This document shows, piece by piece, positions 37,140-48,719 of a stretch of DNA of 64,000 nt. Position 1 is the first letter of the stretch. Each line of letters starts with the position of its first letter. The notes beneath the pieces were generated by a model. That model searched no databases and was not told the origin of the DNA. It was given only the letters and a program-made list of their open reading frames with translations. The DNA comes from Embiotoca jacksoni (taxonomy: Eukaryota; Chordata; Actinopteri; Embiotocidae), in NCBI GenBank assembly GCA_022577435.1, contig JAKOON010000007.1, positions 7,447,926-7,511,925 on the forward strand, given 5' to 3'. The position numbers and the translations under genes are program-made.

Positions 37140-37520
37140 AAGGCTTTAACATTTTCAGTTTAGCTCTTTGGCCTGCAACTGTTTTGGTTCACTCTCATGC
37201 TTTTGTAATTTTCAGCTGCTGTAGGTATCTGTTTTCGGCAAAAAAGCTCTGAAAATACACTACACTACCTGCTCAGCAGCAAACAACAGACAGAGTTAGT
37301 GATGAACTGGTGAGTACAGAGGATAATTTAGCAGGTAAAGAGACAGATATTCCCTTGAGGAGTTATTCGAGACCAAAAAAGTGAATATTGGACTTGAGCT
37401 TTTTCCTGGGGCCCACTGACTTGCACACAAGTCTGCTATATCAATGTAAAGATGAGTGCGGTGTGCACAGCTTGTGGTCCCCGGTCACAAAAAAAAAAAA
37501 ATCAGTTACCACAGGTTTAG
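37140..37520 (+). repeat. Interspersed repeat family R1, copy B
   Basis: ACCTGCTCAGCAGCAAACAA, AAAGAGACAGATATTCCCTT, GAGACCAAAAAAGTGAATAT, and TCAGTTACCACAGGTTTA at the end. Same order as copy A at 30480-30905. Confidence 0.7.
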
Positions 37521-38269
37521 GGAAGGAAAATGTCATTTTGAGTTGCTGTTGAGTTGAAAAATCATCTCAGTCACATGAGTTATAGTACAACTATTTTGTT
37601 TTGTATGTTAACAAGCATCCTATACACACAAACACTATACTAAATACTTAAATACCTTGAGGAAACACCGAACGAGTACATAGAAAATGGAGAACAAAGT
37701 CCACTGTCTTTATTTCAAGCTCAGACACTCTGTGTGGTTAAATGAGGCTTCAGCTGTCCGAGTTAATTGCCTTCTTCTTGTGATTAACCACCTGTTTCTC
37801 ACCTCAGCTCAGTGTATTTATTGATATTGGGCAAATGATGTATGTTTGTTGACTCAAGTTGACTGAATGAATGTAGCTGATAGAAAAAAAAACCAATATC
37901 TTTTATAATGACGTTCGTATGATTGTGTGTAAGTGAACTCGTCACATCTAGCCGATCCCTACCTTTTTAAGAAAGGCAGCATCAGCCTGATACCGATCCA
38001 GTGTATTAGATTGGAGAATCTTTGGTATCTCACAAAGTCCCTTTATTAATAATTGGCTTTTTGAACTACTCTGTGAACAGTGTTTCCTTGCTGAGCTGTG
38101 GTACTGCAGTCAGGACAAAAACACCCACATGATTTAGCTCACTAAAGATTTTGTCATGTTCCTGCTCATGGTATGAAAAGTAACATTGTCCCTATTAACC
38201 TTCTATTTCACTCAATATTATATAATATATATATAATAATCATCCTTATCATTACGGCTTAGGTTGTAG
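37521..38269. other. Intronic, no feature recognised
   Basis: AT-rich unique sequence between R1 copy B and R3 copy 2. Nothing recognised. Confidence 0.5.
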
Positions 38270-38527
38270 CCTGGCTTCGACTGCCTATCGCTCACGGCTT
38301 CAGTCTTCACTGTGCTTGCAGTCTGAAATCCCAGTTCACATGAAGGTCTAGCACACTTTTAGGGGCGGACCCATCGGTGACCAGAAGAATCAAGCATTTG
38401 TTTTGAAATGTAGTTCCAACAACGGCAGCTGTGAAAGCGCGACATGAAGCAATATGAGCAGTTGTAGCAACACCAGTGAATGTTGAGGAATTGAAGCTGT
38501 AAATAAAATGTCTGCAATGGTCATATC
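38270..38527 (+). repeat. Interspersed repeat family R3, copy 2
   Basis: TAGCCTGGCTTCGAC...CACGGCTTCAGTCTTC...TAGTTCCAACAACGGC...GTTGAGGAATTGAAGC...TGCAATGGTCAT. It aligns with 36311-36546 with substitutions and small gaps and lies about 2 kb away in direct orientation. Confidence 0.65.
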
Positions 38528-38642
38528 CCGACATTGGCGTTGCACTCTGCTCACAATGGGGAGGTTTTGTCTGTCGTTTACACCTAGGTGAGTTTTGTCA
38601 CACAACATACGTTATATTGAGGTCAATGACGATTAGTTAGAG

Positions 38643-39445
38643 GCTGCTCACCTGAAGAATATATCAAGGATTAGAGGACTTATGTCTCAACAGGATTTGG
38701 AAAAACTTGTCCATGCATTCATTTTCAGTAGACTCGACTATTGTAACGGTGTGTTCACAGGTCTCTGTAAAAAGTCAATCAGAACGCTGCAGCTGATTCA
38801 GAACGCTGCAGCTCGAGTCCTCACTAAGACCAGGAAAGTGGATCACATCACTCCAGTTCTGAAGTCTTTACACTGACTTCCTGTCCAACAAAGAATTGAC
38901 TTTAAAATCCTGCTGTTGGTTTATAAAGCACTGAATGGTTTAGGGCCAAAATACGTTTGTGATCTGCTGCGACCTTATGAACCATCCCGACCCCTCAGGT
39001 CGTCTGGGACGAGTCTCCTTTCTGCCTCCAGAGTCAGAACTGAACATGGAGAAGCAGCGTTCAGTTTTTCTGCTCCACAAATCTGGAACAAACTCCCAGA
39101 CAGCTGCAGGTCTGCTGAGACTCTCAGCTGCTTCAAATCAAGATTGAAGACTTTTCTGTTTGCTGCTGCCTTCAATTGAACCAGACTCAAGGATGTTGAT
39201 CAATTTCCTGCATTTTATTACTGTATTTTATTTCTTAAACTGCACTGCAACTTTTACTCTATTTTTTTTTAGCTTGTTTAATGTTTTAATGACTGTTTTC
39301 AATGTTTCGATCAATGTTCTTAATTTTTTTTAAATTTGCTTTTCCTTTGCCTGGTGTTTTGATGCTTTTAATTGTTTTATGTGAATCACTTTGAATTGCC
39401 TTGTTGAAATGTGCTATGCAAATAAACTTGCCTGCCTTGCCTTGC
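38643..39445 (+). mobile_element. 5'-truncated L2/CR1-type LINE, ORF2 C-terminus and 3' end
   Basis: A + frame from 38643 to a stop at 39178-39180 encodes the thumb and C-terminal part of a non-LTR reverse transcriptase. Landmarks are LKNISR, LSQ-like MSQQDLEKLVHAF, SRLDYCNG, IQNAAARVLT, DFKILLLVYKALNGLGP, FSAPQIWNKLP and FKSRLKTFLF. This is the L2 (Maui/Rex1-like) pattern of fish. The frame has one nonsense change: the Trp of the usual HWLPV is TGA at 38874-38876. The remainder to 39180 is open without a frameshift. The 3' UTR ends ATGCAAATAAACTTGCCTGC with short TGCC(TTGCC) repeats, the typical L2 tail. The endonuclease and the catalytic YADD part are missing, so the copy is dead. Confidence 0.9.
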
Positions 39446-40421
39446 TCTAATAGTTTATAAATTAAGCCAAAGTCTATGCCCTTTGGGATGCAACGACTGG
39501 AAAGAATCCAAAATGCAGTGTGTTCGGACCCATATATCTGGTAATATGAGTCTACTTTAGTGGGGCATATTCCCAAAGACATTTTCAATGAAGCTATAAC
39601 AAAGAAGTTGACAGTGATTTCAGAGTTTTGCTGCAATTTGCCTGGTTGGTGGGATGTATTATACCAAGATAAAATAGAAAAATTGGAAATCTCTCCTTTT
39701 AAGCACTTTCACAGCAAATCATCTGAGGTCATTCCATAATCTATTGAAACCCCTAATCTGCTATGATGTGTGGACTTTCATAATAACAACTTGGTGATCA
39801 AATAGATACACAGCTACAGGCAGCAGGTATCAGAGATCCTGCTCTGGGTCTGTATGGACAGAGAGCACAGGATGTGAACCAGCCATGCGACACTGTCTGC
39901 ATGATTGGTTTAGGTGTTTTAAGACATCCGGGCACAGTGCACAATAGATGAGAATGGTCCCAATTAAAATTTCATTCTCTTACATTTTTTAATTCACTGG
40001 CGAAATAAAAAGAACAAAATCTTCCCGCACTGCATTTCTTGCAGAACTGAAAAGCTGTGCTGAATTTGTGTGAGTTGACATCTATAATCAATCCTCAAGA
40101 ATGGGAATGGGGTGTGATACCCTGCACTAGAAGTCTCTCGGCTGTTGTCCCTGTGTGTCTGCAGCCCTCTCTCTCTGCTTTCGCCTTGTCTAGATGAGGA
40201 GAAAAACGCACGGGGAGAATAGGCTTGTCTGCTTGGTTTTCGGAACAAATGAACCAGAGTGCATGTATTGTGAATGAAGGGGGAGAGTAGAAGATTGGTT
40301 TTGGGGCGTGGAGATGAAACGAGAGGCAAAGAGCACTTAGTGTACCTTCTACATGCAGACAATGCTGTCAGTGTCTCAGCTGCATACATAATTTTGTCTG
40401 TTCTACTGCTGTTAGCAACAG

Positions 40422-40423
<2 letters not shown>
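39446..40423. other. Intronic, no feature recognised
   Basis: Unique-looking sequence. No exon or transposon end was recognised. Confidence 0.45.

Positions 40424-40470
<47 letters not shown>
40424..40470 (+). repeat. (GT)n microsatellite
   Basis: GT array of about 22 units followed by GTTT repeats and GCGCGCACACGTG. Confidence 0.9.
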
Positions 40471-40472
<2 letters not shown>

Positions 40473-41925
40473 TTTGTTTGCGCGCACACGTGTGTGTTTA
40501 AGTTCATAGCAGCAGCATTTAACAGGTTGCTCCGTGGTCGTGTGTAAACGTGTGTTTACGTGTATGTGTGTCTATATATATATACAAGTGCATATACAGA
40601 AGTGTGTGTGTGTGTCAAGCAGCGTGCATGTTTGTGCATCCATTCACCACCAGTCCCATCCTAAATGTTGCCTTGGCAACAAGCTGACTGAAGTAAATGA
40701 GTGTCCCGGCTCTGCTGAGGGATTGTGGGAAAGCAATATGCCAGCGTTCCGCCCCATTAGTTTGACAGACAGCCTGTTTGGCCTATAAGAGGTCAGCTGG
40801 CAAGGGCAGCCGCATTAGTATTCCATAGGAGAGACATCGGGATTGGTTTTACTCTAATGTCAATCTACCTGTGTCGGTTCTCTTGTGTGTGTGGATGTGT
40901 TTGTTAAGGGTGGATGGTTGGCGTTTGCAGGGGGTAAAGCTTGTCCTGGCATCTATCATTGCAGGCTGTGTGTGTATGTGTGTATGTGTGTGTGTCTTTG
41001 TGTTTGTGTGCCCTGCTGGGGGTTGCAGGCTCCTTGCCAGGTAAGCATATCGCCAATTATCACTTCGCAATCCTCCTACATCCCCTCCCTCCCCCCCACC
41101 CCCAGAGTCAGTCAATACAGAGCCTGTGAGGGAGACGTGATAACACCTAAGCTGGCTGGTCACTGGTTTAAAGAAGCCAAAACACTAATTTCTACCCCCT
41201 TCCTGCAACCATCCATGCATTATATCCTTTATATCCATTCTTCTTTCTGAACCCCATGCTGAACATTCATCCCTTCTCCACCCACAATTTTTTTTTTTTA
41301 CACTTGATCCCCTTCCAAACTCATTTCTCCTCGTCCAACTGTGCTCTTCAATCTCCCGTCTCCTCTTTTTTCCGACTGTGTGTGTCTCTCCATCTCTCTC
41401 CATTGTTTCTTTGTTTGTCTGCCCCTATCTCTCATTCCATGGAAGACCGAGCGGCAGTGGAAGAAAACATTGATGTGATAGTTTGTATGATAATGAAGCC
41501 TAAATAATGAATGTTGTTTTTGTAATATGGAAATGAGTTTGACACTTCTTAAAAGATTTTTAGTGTCTAGTAATATAAATTAAATCAATGATTAATTCAT
41601 TATAATCTGTTGATGTGTATTGGTTGCATTGGGTGTAGCCAATTATGGCTGATTTTTGAGTAGTTCAGGTGTTCGATTTGCATGTGATGAAGTCAGCAGA
41701 GTATAAACAACAAGTATCCTTTGACTCCATTCAGATGCTAATTTGTTAAGGACTTTCCCTGTGTCCCTGCCTAAATAGAGGGATACATCAATAAAAATAC
41801 ATGGTAGTGTACACTGAGCCAGTGTAATACTTTTATGCCATAGGGAAAGCAATTTGCAGTAAATATAATACAGACATAGACATTAAATAAGAACAGAGAT
41901 ACTGTATTTTAGCACAAAGTAAATA
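40471..41925. other. Intronic with GT-rich and pyrimidine-rich patches
   Basis: Short GT-rich patches at 40555-40615 and 40965-41010, C-rich at 41080-41103, CT-rich at 41260-41420. No gene was recognised. Confidence 0.5.
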
Positions 41926-41929
41926 AAAG

Positions 41930-42425
41930 GCTAATGTCAGCATGCTAACATGCTCACAGTAACCATGATAACATGTCGATGGTCAGAAGGTATAATGTTA
42001 ACCATGATCACCAACTCAGTCAGTCATTTTAATGTGGTAATTAATGCTAATTAGCATCAAACACTGAAAGTATCTCTGCTGGAAATGTTGTTAGTCATAC
42101 GTTGTCAGTGTTTGATGAATGGAAAGTCTGACCTGATAGCCAGACTAGAAAAGTGTAGCACTCACCCTCAAGTTATAATACCAATCGGGCTTCAGGGAAG
42201 CATAAATGTACCAAGTCGTTTAGCAATGAATGCAGTGACACATTTTACTCAAAACTACATCTGTCACCCTTCTGGTAGCACAAGAGGAAAAGTCAGAAGA
42301 TCACTGAAGTCGCTAGAAATCATCCTATGGGGAGCATAAATGTCTGTACCAATTACCATGGCAATCCATGAAAGTGTTGTTGAGATATTAAAATCTGTAG
42401 TGACTGAACTGACCACCTGACAGCT
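41930..42425 (+). repeat. Common teleost interspersed repeat
   Basis: Ordered motifs GCATGCTAACATGCTCACAG, GGTATAATGTTAACCATGAT, TAATGCTAATTAGCATCAAA, AAAAGTCAGAAGATCACTGA, AATGTCTGTACCAATTACCA and TGGCAATCCATGAAAGTGTT follow the layout of a very abundant fish dispersed repeat. The copy is diverged, with an insertion or partial duplication in the middle (about 42130-42260). The class is unknown to me. Confidence 0.7.
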
Positions 42426-43620
42426 ATTCCTTGAATCATGCTAAAAACACAACATAGAGGAAATACCAGTGGAAAAGAAATGGGCTAAAATGAGACTCTG
42501 GTACCAACAGAAATTAATTCAGAATTATTTTTTTCCCCTTTCTCCTAATTTAACAAAGTTAAATATTTCATGAAGGAAAATGGATTTCAATCTAGTCATT
42601 TTGTCTTTTTGCTGCATGACGGACTCCATTGATATTGTTCCGTAGAAGTAATAGATAATATTGATGCTCTTGGTTGCAGGCCATCCTTGAACTCTAATAC
42701 ACTTGCATATAGTGCTTGCCTGCCCTGAAAAAGTACTGCTGGTGCAGCTTTACTTCAAACACGTCTTTCATTTGCGCTCCCCTCCGCTCATGAATTCCCC
42801 CCTCATATTTCTGTCCGCATTGAAGTGACAGAAGAGTGTCTGAATCTACTCAGTAGCGTGCCGTGCTCATGCTGGGCTATTACACCGGCCCCCACAGAGT
42901 CAGAAGTTACCACAGTCTGAAAGAAAGCTAACATGGTCTGTCTTCTGTGAATCCAATGAGAGGGATAGCTTCTATGCATATGAGAGGTGGGAGTCACGGA
43001 GAGGCTGATTAGGTGTGTGGGTATTTATTAACTGTACCCACCAGGTTCGGGCTGTGTCCAGAAAGAGAGAGCGAGAGCACAGTCGATTCTCTCCCCGCTC
43101 CTCTCATCTCCGTTTGACAAGGAGCAATTTAACTTAAACATGAGAACATCAAAGCCTCTTTCAGCTAAATGCACAAAGCCTGATTCATGTGAAAGCTGTA
43201 ATATGATGGGTGTGTCGTCGAAATGACCTTATTTGCAGCTGTAAGGAAGGAATGTGTTGGCTGCAGTTTGTACTTGTTCACCAACTGAAATTCAAAAATA
43301 ATCAAGGACACTGCAGTGATGTCTCCACGTGCTGGATCTGCATGAGGGGATGACATGAGGAATAAATGCAGAAACTTATTTGGGTTAGTAGAATTTCCCA
43401 CCCCAAAATAATTACCCAAAGATTCTCAGTGTGTTGTCATAATAGGACAGCGTCTCTTTGTGGTCGTTTTGAATCTCTCCTTGGTTGTTTTACACCCCGT
43501 TGTATTCATTTGATTGACTCTCTCACTTCTCACGTCATACACAGGCTCTGGATCAGGAGCTTACGTCCAGTAGGCTTGTTCAGTAATCCATCCATGACAG
43601 TAATGAGCCAACCACCTTAG
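42426..43620. other. Intronic, no feature recognised
   Basis: Unique noncoding sequence. Nothing recognised. Confidence 0.45.
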
Positions 43621-43623
43621 CAC

Positions 43624-43770
43624 CAGGGGTGTCAAACCAGATCTCAGGCCCCCACCTTTGGCCCTGATGTGAGGGGTCAAATGCATCAAGCTGCAGAAAC
43701 AATGCATTAATCGGGTGTCTATGGGTTGCTTGTATGGTAACATGCAGGGATCAGTGGTTTGACATCCTTT
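43624..43770. mobile_element. Short hAT-type MITE
   Basis: Begins CAGGGGTGTCAAACC (43624-43638), the classic end of hAT/Charlie-type elements. It closes with the inverted form GGTTTGACATCCTTT (43756-43770), 12 of 15 matching. Only about 147 bp, with no transposase. An 8-bp target duplication is not evident. Confidence 0.6.
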
Positions 43771-44085
43771 TATTGTCACATGGTCTTACAGATGTTATTA
43801 AACTCCAAAGTCAACTGTCTTCTGCACAATTCTTCTGTGCTACGACACGTGTTACTTAATATTGGCATTCAGCTGTATTTAAAGCTGCATGTGCACCCAT
43901 GCATGTAGGCTCTTGTGTGTGCATGTGTGCAAACTTCATTGTGTGTGTGTGTTTTTCAGCTATAGTACAGCTTTGTGTGTGTGCCAGACTGAGAGCACAG
44001 CAGTAGTCAGGTCAAAAAGCATTGCTGTAGCTTAAGGCTATGCAGTCCACTCATACAGACTGGGGAAAAGGGCCAGTTTGCAATG

Positions 44086-44088
<3 letters not shown>

Positions 44089-44165
<77 letters not shown>
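44089..44165 (+). repeat. (CA)n microsatellite
   Basis: CA array of about 37 units. Confidence 0.95.
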
Positions 44166-44168
<3 letters not shown>

Positions 44169-44279
44169 CACATGCACAGATACACACATGCATGTACACA
44201 GTCATGTATCTGTCAAACATGAAGCATGAGACTAAACAAAAGATATTGTTGTTTTATATTTAAGTTCAATTTCCATTTC

Positions 44280-44420
44280 TTTTTCTTTTCATTCTATTTT
44301 TCTCGCCTGTTTCCTTATCTCCCTCCAGACTATTTTTACATCTGCAGCTCTCCCTTATTCCCCTCCCTTCCTCCTCCCTCCTTCTCCTCTCCATCTCTTC
44401 GTCTTATCACACTTCTTCTC
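44280..44420 (+). repeat. Pyrimidine-rich tract
   Basis: CT-rich segment with CTCCCTCC and CTTCCTCC words between the CA and GT arrays. Confidence 0.55.
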
Positions 44421-44457
44421 TATTTCAGTGTTGGGCTGCATCAAAGTTAGAGTGTGC

Positions 44458-44488
44458 AGTGTGTGTGTGCCTGTGCCTGTGCATGTGC

Positions 44489-44535
<47 letters not shown>

Positions 44536-44538
44536 TGT

Positions 44539-44603
<65 letters not shown>

Positions 44604-44680
44604 TGTACGTGTGTGTGTGTGTGTGTGTGTGTGTGCACGCGTGTATGTGCGTACGTGTGTGTGTGTGTGCGTGTGTGTCA
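44458..44680 (+). repeat. GT array with duplicated GCGCGTGTAC interruption
   Basis: GT repeats over about 200 bases, with GCGCGTGTAC at 44531-44540 and again at 44599-44608, 68 bases apart. Confidence 0.95.
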
Positions 44681-44789
44681 CCTCAAGGGCTCATCACACT
44701 CACCACACGTACACATAAAAACACACACATAAATACAGTGTGCCCAGTAACACGAGTGCTGTGACAGGGACATATACATGCAATATTTC

Positions 44790-44790
44790 T

Positions 44791-44876
<86 letters not shown>
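44790..44876 (+). repeat. (CA)n microsatellite
   Basis: CA array of about 42 units, in opposite sense to the GT array 110 bases before it. Confidence 0.95.
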
Positions 44877-44877
<1 letters not shown>

Positions 44878-45824
44878 TTGAGCTTGTTTCTGTGCACCCC
44901 GAGGAGGTAGCCAGTGCTCAGAGCTCGCCTGTCACACCCTCGCACTTGTTCTTCACTCACAGTGCCGCCCAGTTCAACATGGCACAGCATGACACAGCAC
45001 AGTACAGCTCAGCACCGCATGCGATATGCCAACTTAACAAAATAACGTTCAGATAGCACCAGACCCCTGCCTGGAGCTACTCAGTTTGGCGAAACACACC
45101 GCTGTAACAGCTGGTCGCAATACACTCAGACAGAGATAAGACCCACAGGCCGACATGCTGAGCTGTGGCATATGGATGGGTGTTACTATACTATTTTCAC
45201 CAAGCGCTGACAAGTCTACCAGTGCAGTGACAAAGCCACTCCTGACAGATGTGTCTATTCTGGGTTAATTATGAATTGTTTCCATCAAGACTCTCAATAA
45301 TTGACCTTAATATTCTCTCAGCATAGAAGCAGAGTCTTGATCTCAGCAGACGACAGATGCTGCTGAAGGTTAAATCACTTTGATGCTGGTTATTAACACT
45401 CTGACGCAACCATGTTTGAATAAGAACACTCTTTTTGGCCTGTTCTATAAAAAAAGGTTTTTTCAGTTTATACTGCTAATATATTTTTGTTTACATATTG
45501 AAGGACACATTAAAGCAGCCAGAATTATTTTGAGAGGCAGTGTTGTTGTTTTTTCAAATGTAAGAAGCACGATTATGTACCCCATGTAAGTCTAAGGGAG
45601 GTGTTCAGGCCCGACAGTGGCTTGAAAAAGATCATGGCTTCGGCACTGCATGGAGCTCTGTGTTTAGGTTTCGGCAAACAAAAGTACTCTGGTTATGGTT
45701 TGGCAAAGATTGGGATTTTGGTTAAATATTCATAAGGTGGACATTTCCGTTGACTTTTCCATTATTTAAACAGAACTTCTATCTTTCTTCCACATGTGAC
45801 CGAGGCTATGTTCAGACTCCCAGG

Positions 45825-46010
45825 GACAAATCTGATTTATGTGAATATCTGATTAGAACCTATATGTAAAATTTCATTAGATCAGATTTTTAGTCTATTT
45901 CAAACCACAAGTGTTTGTGGTTTAAAGTACAATTTTAATAGCAATTTGGCCTATCTGTTTAGGTCTGACTGCTAGGATTACAGGTTTTTTTTTTGTTTGT
46001 TTTTTTACAT
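45825..46010 (+). repeat. Possible dispersed repeat (AAATCTGATTT type)
   Basis: CTATGTTCAGACTCCCAGGG, ACAAATCTGATT, AGATCAGATTTTTAGTCTAT and TCAAACCACAAGTG resemble a fish repeat that begins GTTCAGACTG...CAAATCTGATT. Boundaries are uncertain. Confidence 0.4.
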
Positions 46011-47860
46011 CTCTGGCTTTTGATGTCAAATAAAGTGCTAGGGTTGCGCCATTAATTTTGGTATTCATTCATACTACTGTGATCTCATGCCTGACAATGT
46101 GGGGTCACACCATGTGATGCAGAGCAGCAGGAACCAACAGTAAGGGAAGAAAAACCTAGTGAGTAAATGAGATCAATAAACATTTGAAAAAGAATCGTGA
46201 TCTCGGTTATAAGCTAGAAAATCATAACTATAATTTTATCCATAATTGTGAAGTCCTACGGTACATCACGCGTACAGGAAACATGCTAGTTTGGTTGTGG
46301 AGGCGGCCACCGCAGCAGAAAAGCCTCCTCCTGTCTCATTGTTTTTATAAAACATACACTGTGGCTCCACATCACCACGTGGTAATTAAGCAAGCCCATT
46401 TAATTTCCTTCCAATTTGTTTAGTTCGTGTCAACTACTTCTATTTTGACATACAATGTCATTACCATAGCGAGGATGAGGACTGCGACCACAACACACGG
46501 TATAGATCTGATCACTTGCAATATATAATGTAGACAGTCAATCAAGAAGATCGGATTATTATTAAATATGCAACAACAACAAAAAAATCAAAATGTTGAC
46601 TGACAGTGTGAATATAATGCCACAGAAAACATTAAGTATTGCAAAAGTAGATATTTTACAGAAATATTTTTTATTATAATTTCAGTAAACATTTTGCAGA
46701 TACTATCATTAAAAACATCTTACTTTAAGTGGGTTCTCTGGTTGCGTTGGTTGTTAAAAACAAGCCTGTGAACCTCAATGTCATTTCCATTCTCTTTCGT
46801 CTCTTAATTGCCTTTCATCCCATCCTCTCCCAACCTTCAAGTAGAGACATGAAACACCCCAAAATACTTAAAAAGGCTCTTCATTACGTTTACAAAATTA
46901 TACATTGTTTCAACATTACAAGCTACAGACACACACAGGCAAAACAGTATTACAAAGCAACGTGACTGTTGTACATTAGTAATATGTAAATGTTATTTTA
47001 TAGATAACAGAATCGTGTGTTCAGCCTGTAGCTCCATTATAACTTCCTCCGCTGTCCCTTGTTGACCATTACACACCCTGTCTGACCAGGAGCCAATCAA
47101 ATCACAAAAAAATCTACTGCATTACAATTACCGGTTGTACTGTTAAATATAAGCTAAATATATTGACTTTTGTTGTTGCATTATATCAGGGATGGCTGCA
47201 TTTAAATGAGTTGTTTCTATATTGTCTGATTTTGATTGAGAGAAGTTAATTGCTGCTTTTTTGGGTCCGTAATGCTGAGATACTACTAATAAAGCTGTTA
47301 ACCTCAAGACTGTATAAATATTAACTTTTAGGAAATGTGCCAGACTGAAACTGTAATTGGCACAGCTGTAAAATTGCTTTTGCTGCATCATTGCCCTCCT
47401 GGAAATGAACAGTCACGGTCTTTAGATGTGGTGGGGATCAAAGATAGATTCACATTTCTGAATATTATGTAGATTTATGAAAATTTAATTAATAAAGACT
47501 AATTGACCAAATAGTCAAAGTCAGCTGAGTCCTTAACAGCACATTAAATCAAGTAATTAACTGAGGCAGTGGCACTAAAGTCCATTAAATAGACTGACAA
47601 CTAGAAAGACAGAAGCTATGACTTATTACTAGAAAAAAAGCAGGATTAAGGGTGAGATGTTGGCAACCTGCAGGAGACAAGAAATTCACCCGTTCACCAC
47701 TAATGCTGACATTATCCCGGTCCTTTTAGCACTAAGCTTTGACTCCTTTAAATATGTCCGCTGGACTTCAAACAACATTTTGACTCCTGTAAGTAGTCAG
47801 ATTGCAGGGGATTCACATAAGTAGGCCAACTCTCTAAATCTCCTGCCGTCTCCTTTCCAG
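46011..47860. other. Intronic, unique, up to the 117-nt exon
   Basis: AT-rich noncoding DNA. The final 30 bases before 47861 are the pyrimidine tract and CAG of the acceptor. Nothing else was recognised. Confidence 0.5.
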
Positions 47861-47977
47861 TGGACGGAGCGATCCACCGCGCTGCAGGTCCCATGCTAAA
47901 AAAGGAGTGTGCTTCCCTCAACGGCTGTGAGACAGGAGAGGCCAAGATCACCTGCGGCTATGGCCTCCCAGCAAAGT
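47861..47977 (+). CDS. macrod2: macrod2 internal 117-nt exon (catalytic Asp/His segment)
   Basis: This is the exon following 33953-33982, after a 13,878-bp intron. The acceptor is a strong pyrimidine tract ending in CCAG at 47860, and the donor is AAGT|GTGAGT at 47978. Two bases finish the Val codon, 38 full codons follow, and one T starts the next codon (Tyr in the family), so the exon is phase 1 at both ends. The translation starts DGAIHRAAGP and contains NGCETGEAKITCGY, ending LPAK. The Asp and His of DGxIH match the catalytic-site Asp102 and His106 of human MACROD2 as I recall them. LNGC and ITCGYxLPAK follow MACROD2; MACROD1 has a different sequence (QSC, ITGGY) in these places. There are no stops, frameshifts or lost key residues, and 38/38 codons read as family consensus or conservative changes. 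Reading past the donor gives only intron. The next exon (YVIHTVGP region) was not found before the window end. Confidence 0.93.
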
Positions 47978-48719
47978 GTGAGTATAAAGTGTGCAAGTGT
48001 TTGTGTAACTTCCAGCAACTTCAGCCTGCTCAGTGTGCTTCTGCTGCACTGCTTCCAGGTGTGAATGTGTGGGCAAGTGTGACAATGATGTAGGATGTTG
48101 CTGAAAATGAGCAATCTGCACTGTTGAGTTTTCAGAGAAAAGTAAATGTTTAAAAGCTTCATAAATGAAAAATTAACACAAAATAAAGTACTTCTAATGT
48201 CGCGTAAAAGAGAAATGTTTTAGTTCCCTTCACGGAAATAATGTTCTCAACTTAAGTGAAATGTTCTTCCTCAGTTCTTCCTCAGTTTGCCTTTTCAGAT
48301 CAAAACCAAACACCAGCAGAAGCTCATATATGCTCATATGTGTCCTTGATAATATCACTCACTGCCTTCCATTTATAGCAAAGTAAATGGCACTCAATTA
48401 TTAAGTGCCACTCTGCTGCAGCGTATATAATGTGATGAAACCAAAGAGTCAACATGACAGGAAACACTTTTCTAGGTTTTCGTAAAAAAAAACTGTCCTC
48501 CAGCTTCCCTGATGAATAAAACACATGTGACTTTGTCAGCATCAGTAATGCATGTTAATAGGAAGAACTAAACAGCACTTACTGGATTTTTATCTCGTAT
48601 TCAATTTCAATCAGAAAAACTCTAACTGCTAAGAGAAGAGTACAGTCTCATTTTTCTAGACCCTGAGGACATAAAAGTATTTATTTTGTTCCATTTTAGC
48701 TGATATTTAAAGCCGTTGA

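Larger units (their letters stand above)
33983..47860 (+). other. macrod2: macrod2 intron, complete (13,878 bp, phase 1)
   Basis: It is bounded by GTAAGT at 33983 and CAG at 47860. It joins two exons whose translations are contiguous in the MacroD macrodomain, with the Val codon split G|TG. I see no coding exon inside apart from retrotransposon remnants. Confidence 0.88.

Noticed and set aside
43360..43620. 84-codon plus-strand open frame
   Set aside because: No domain, no splice support and ordinary noncoding composition.
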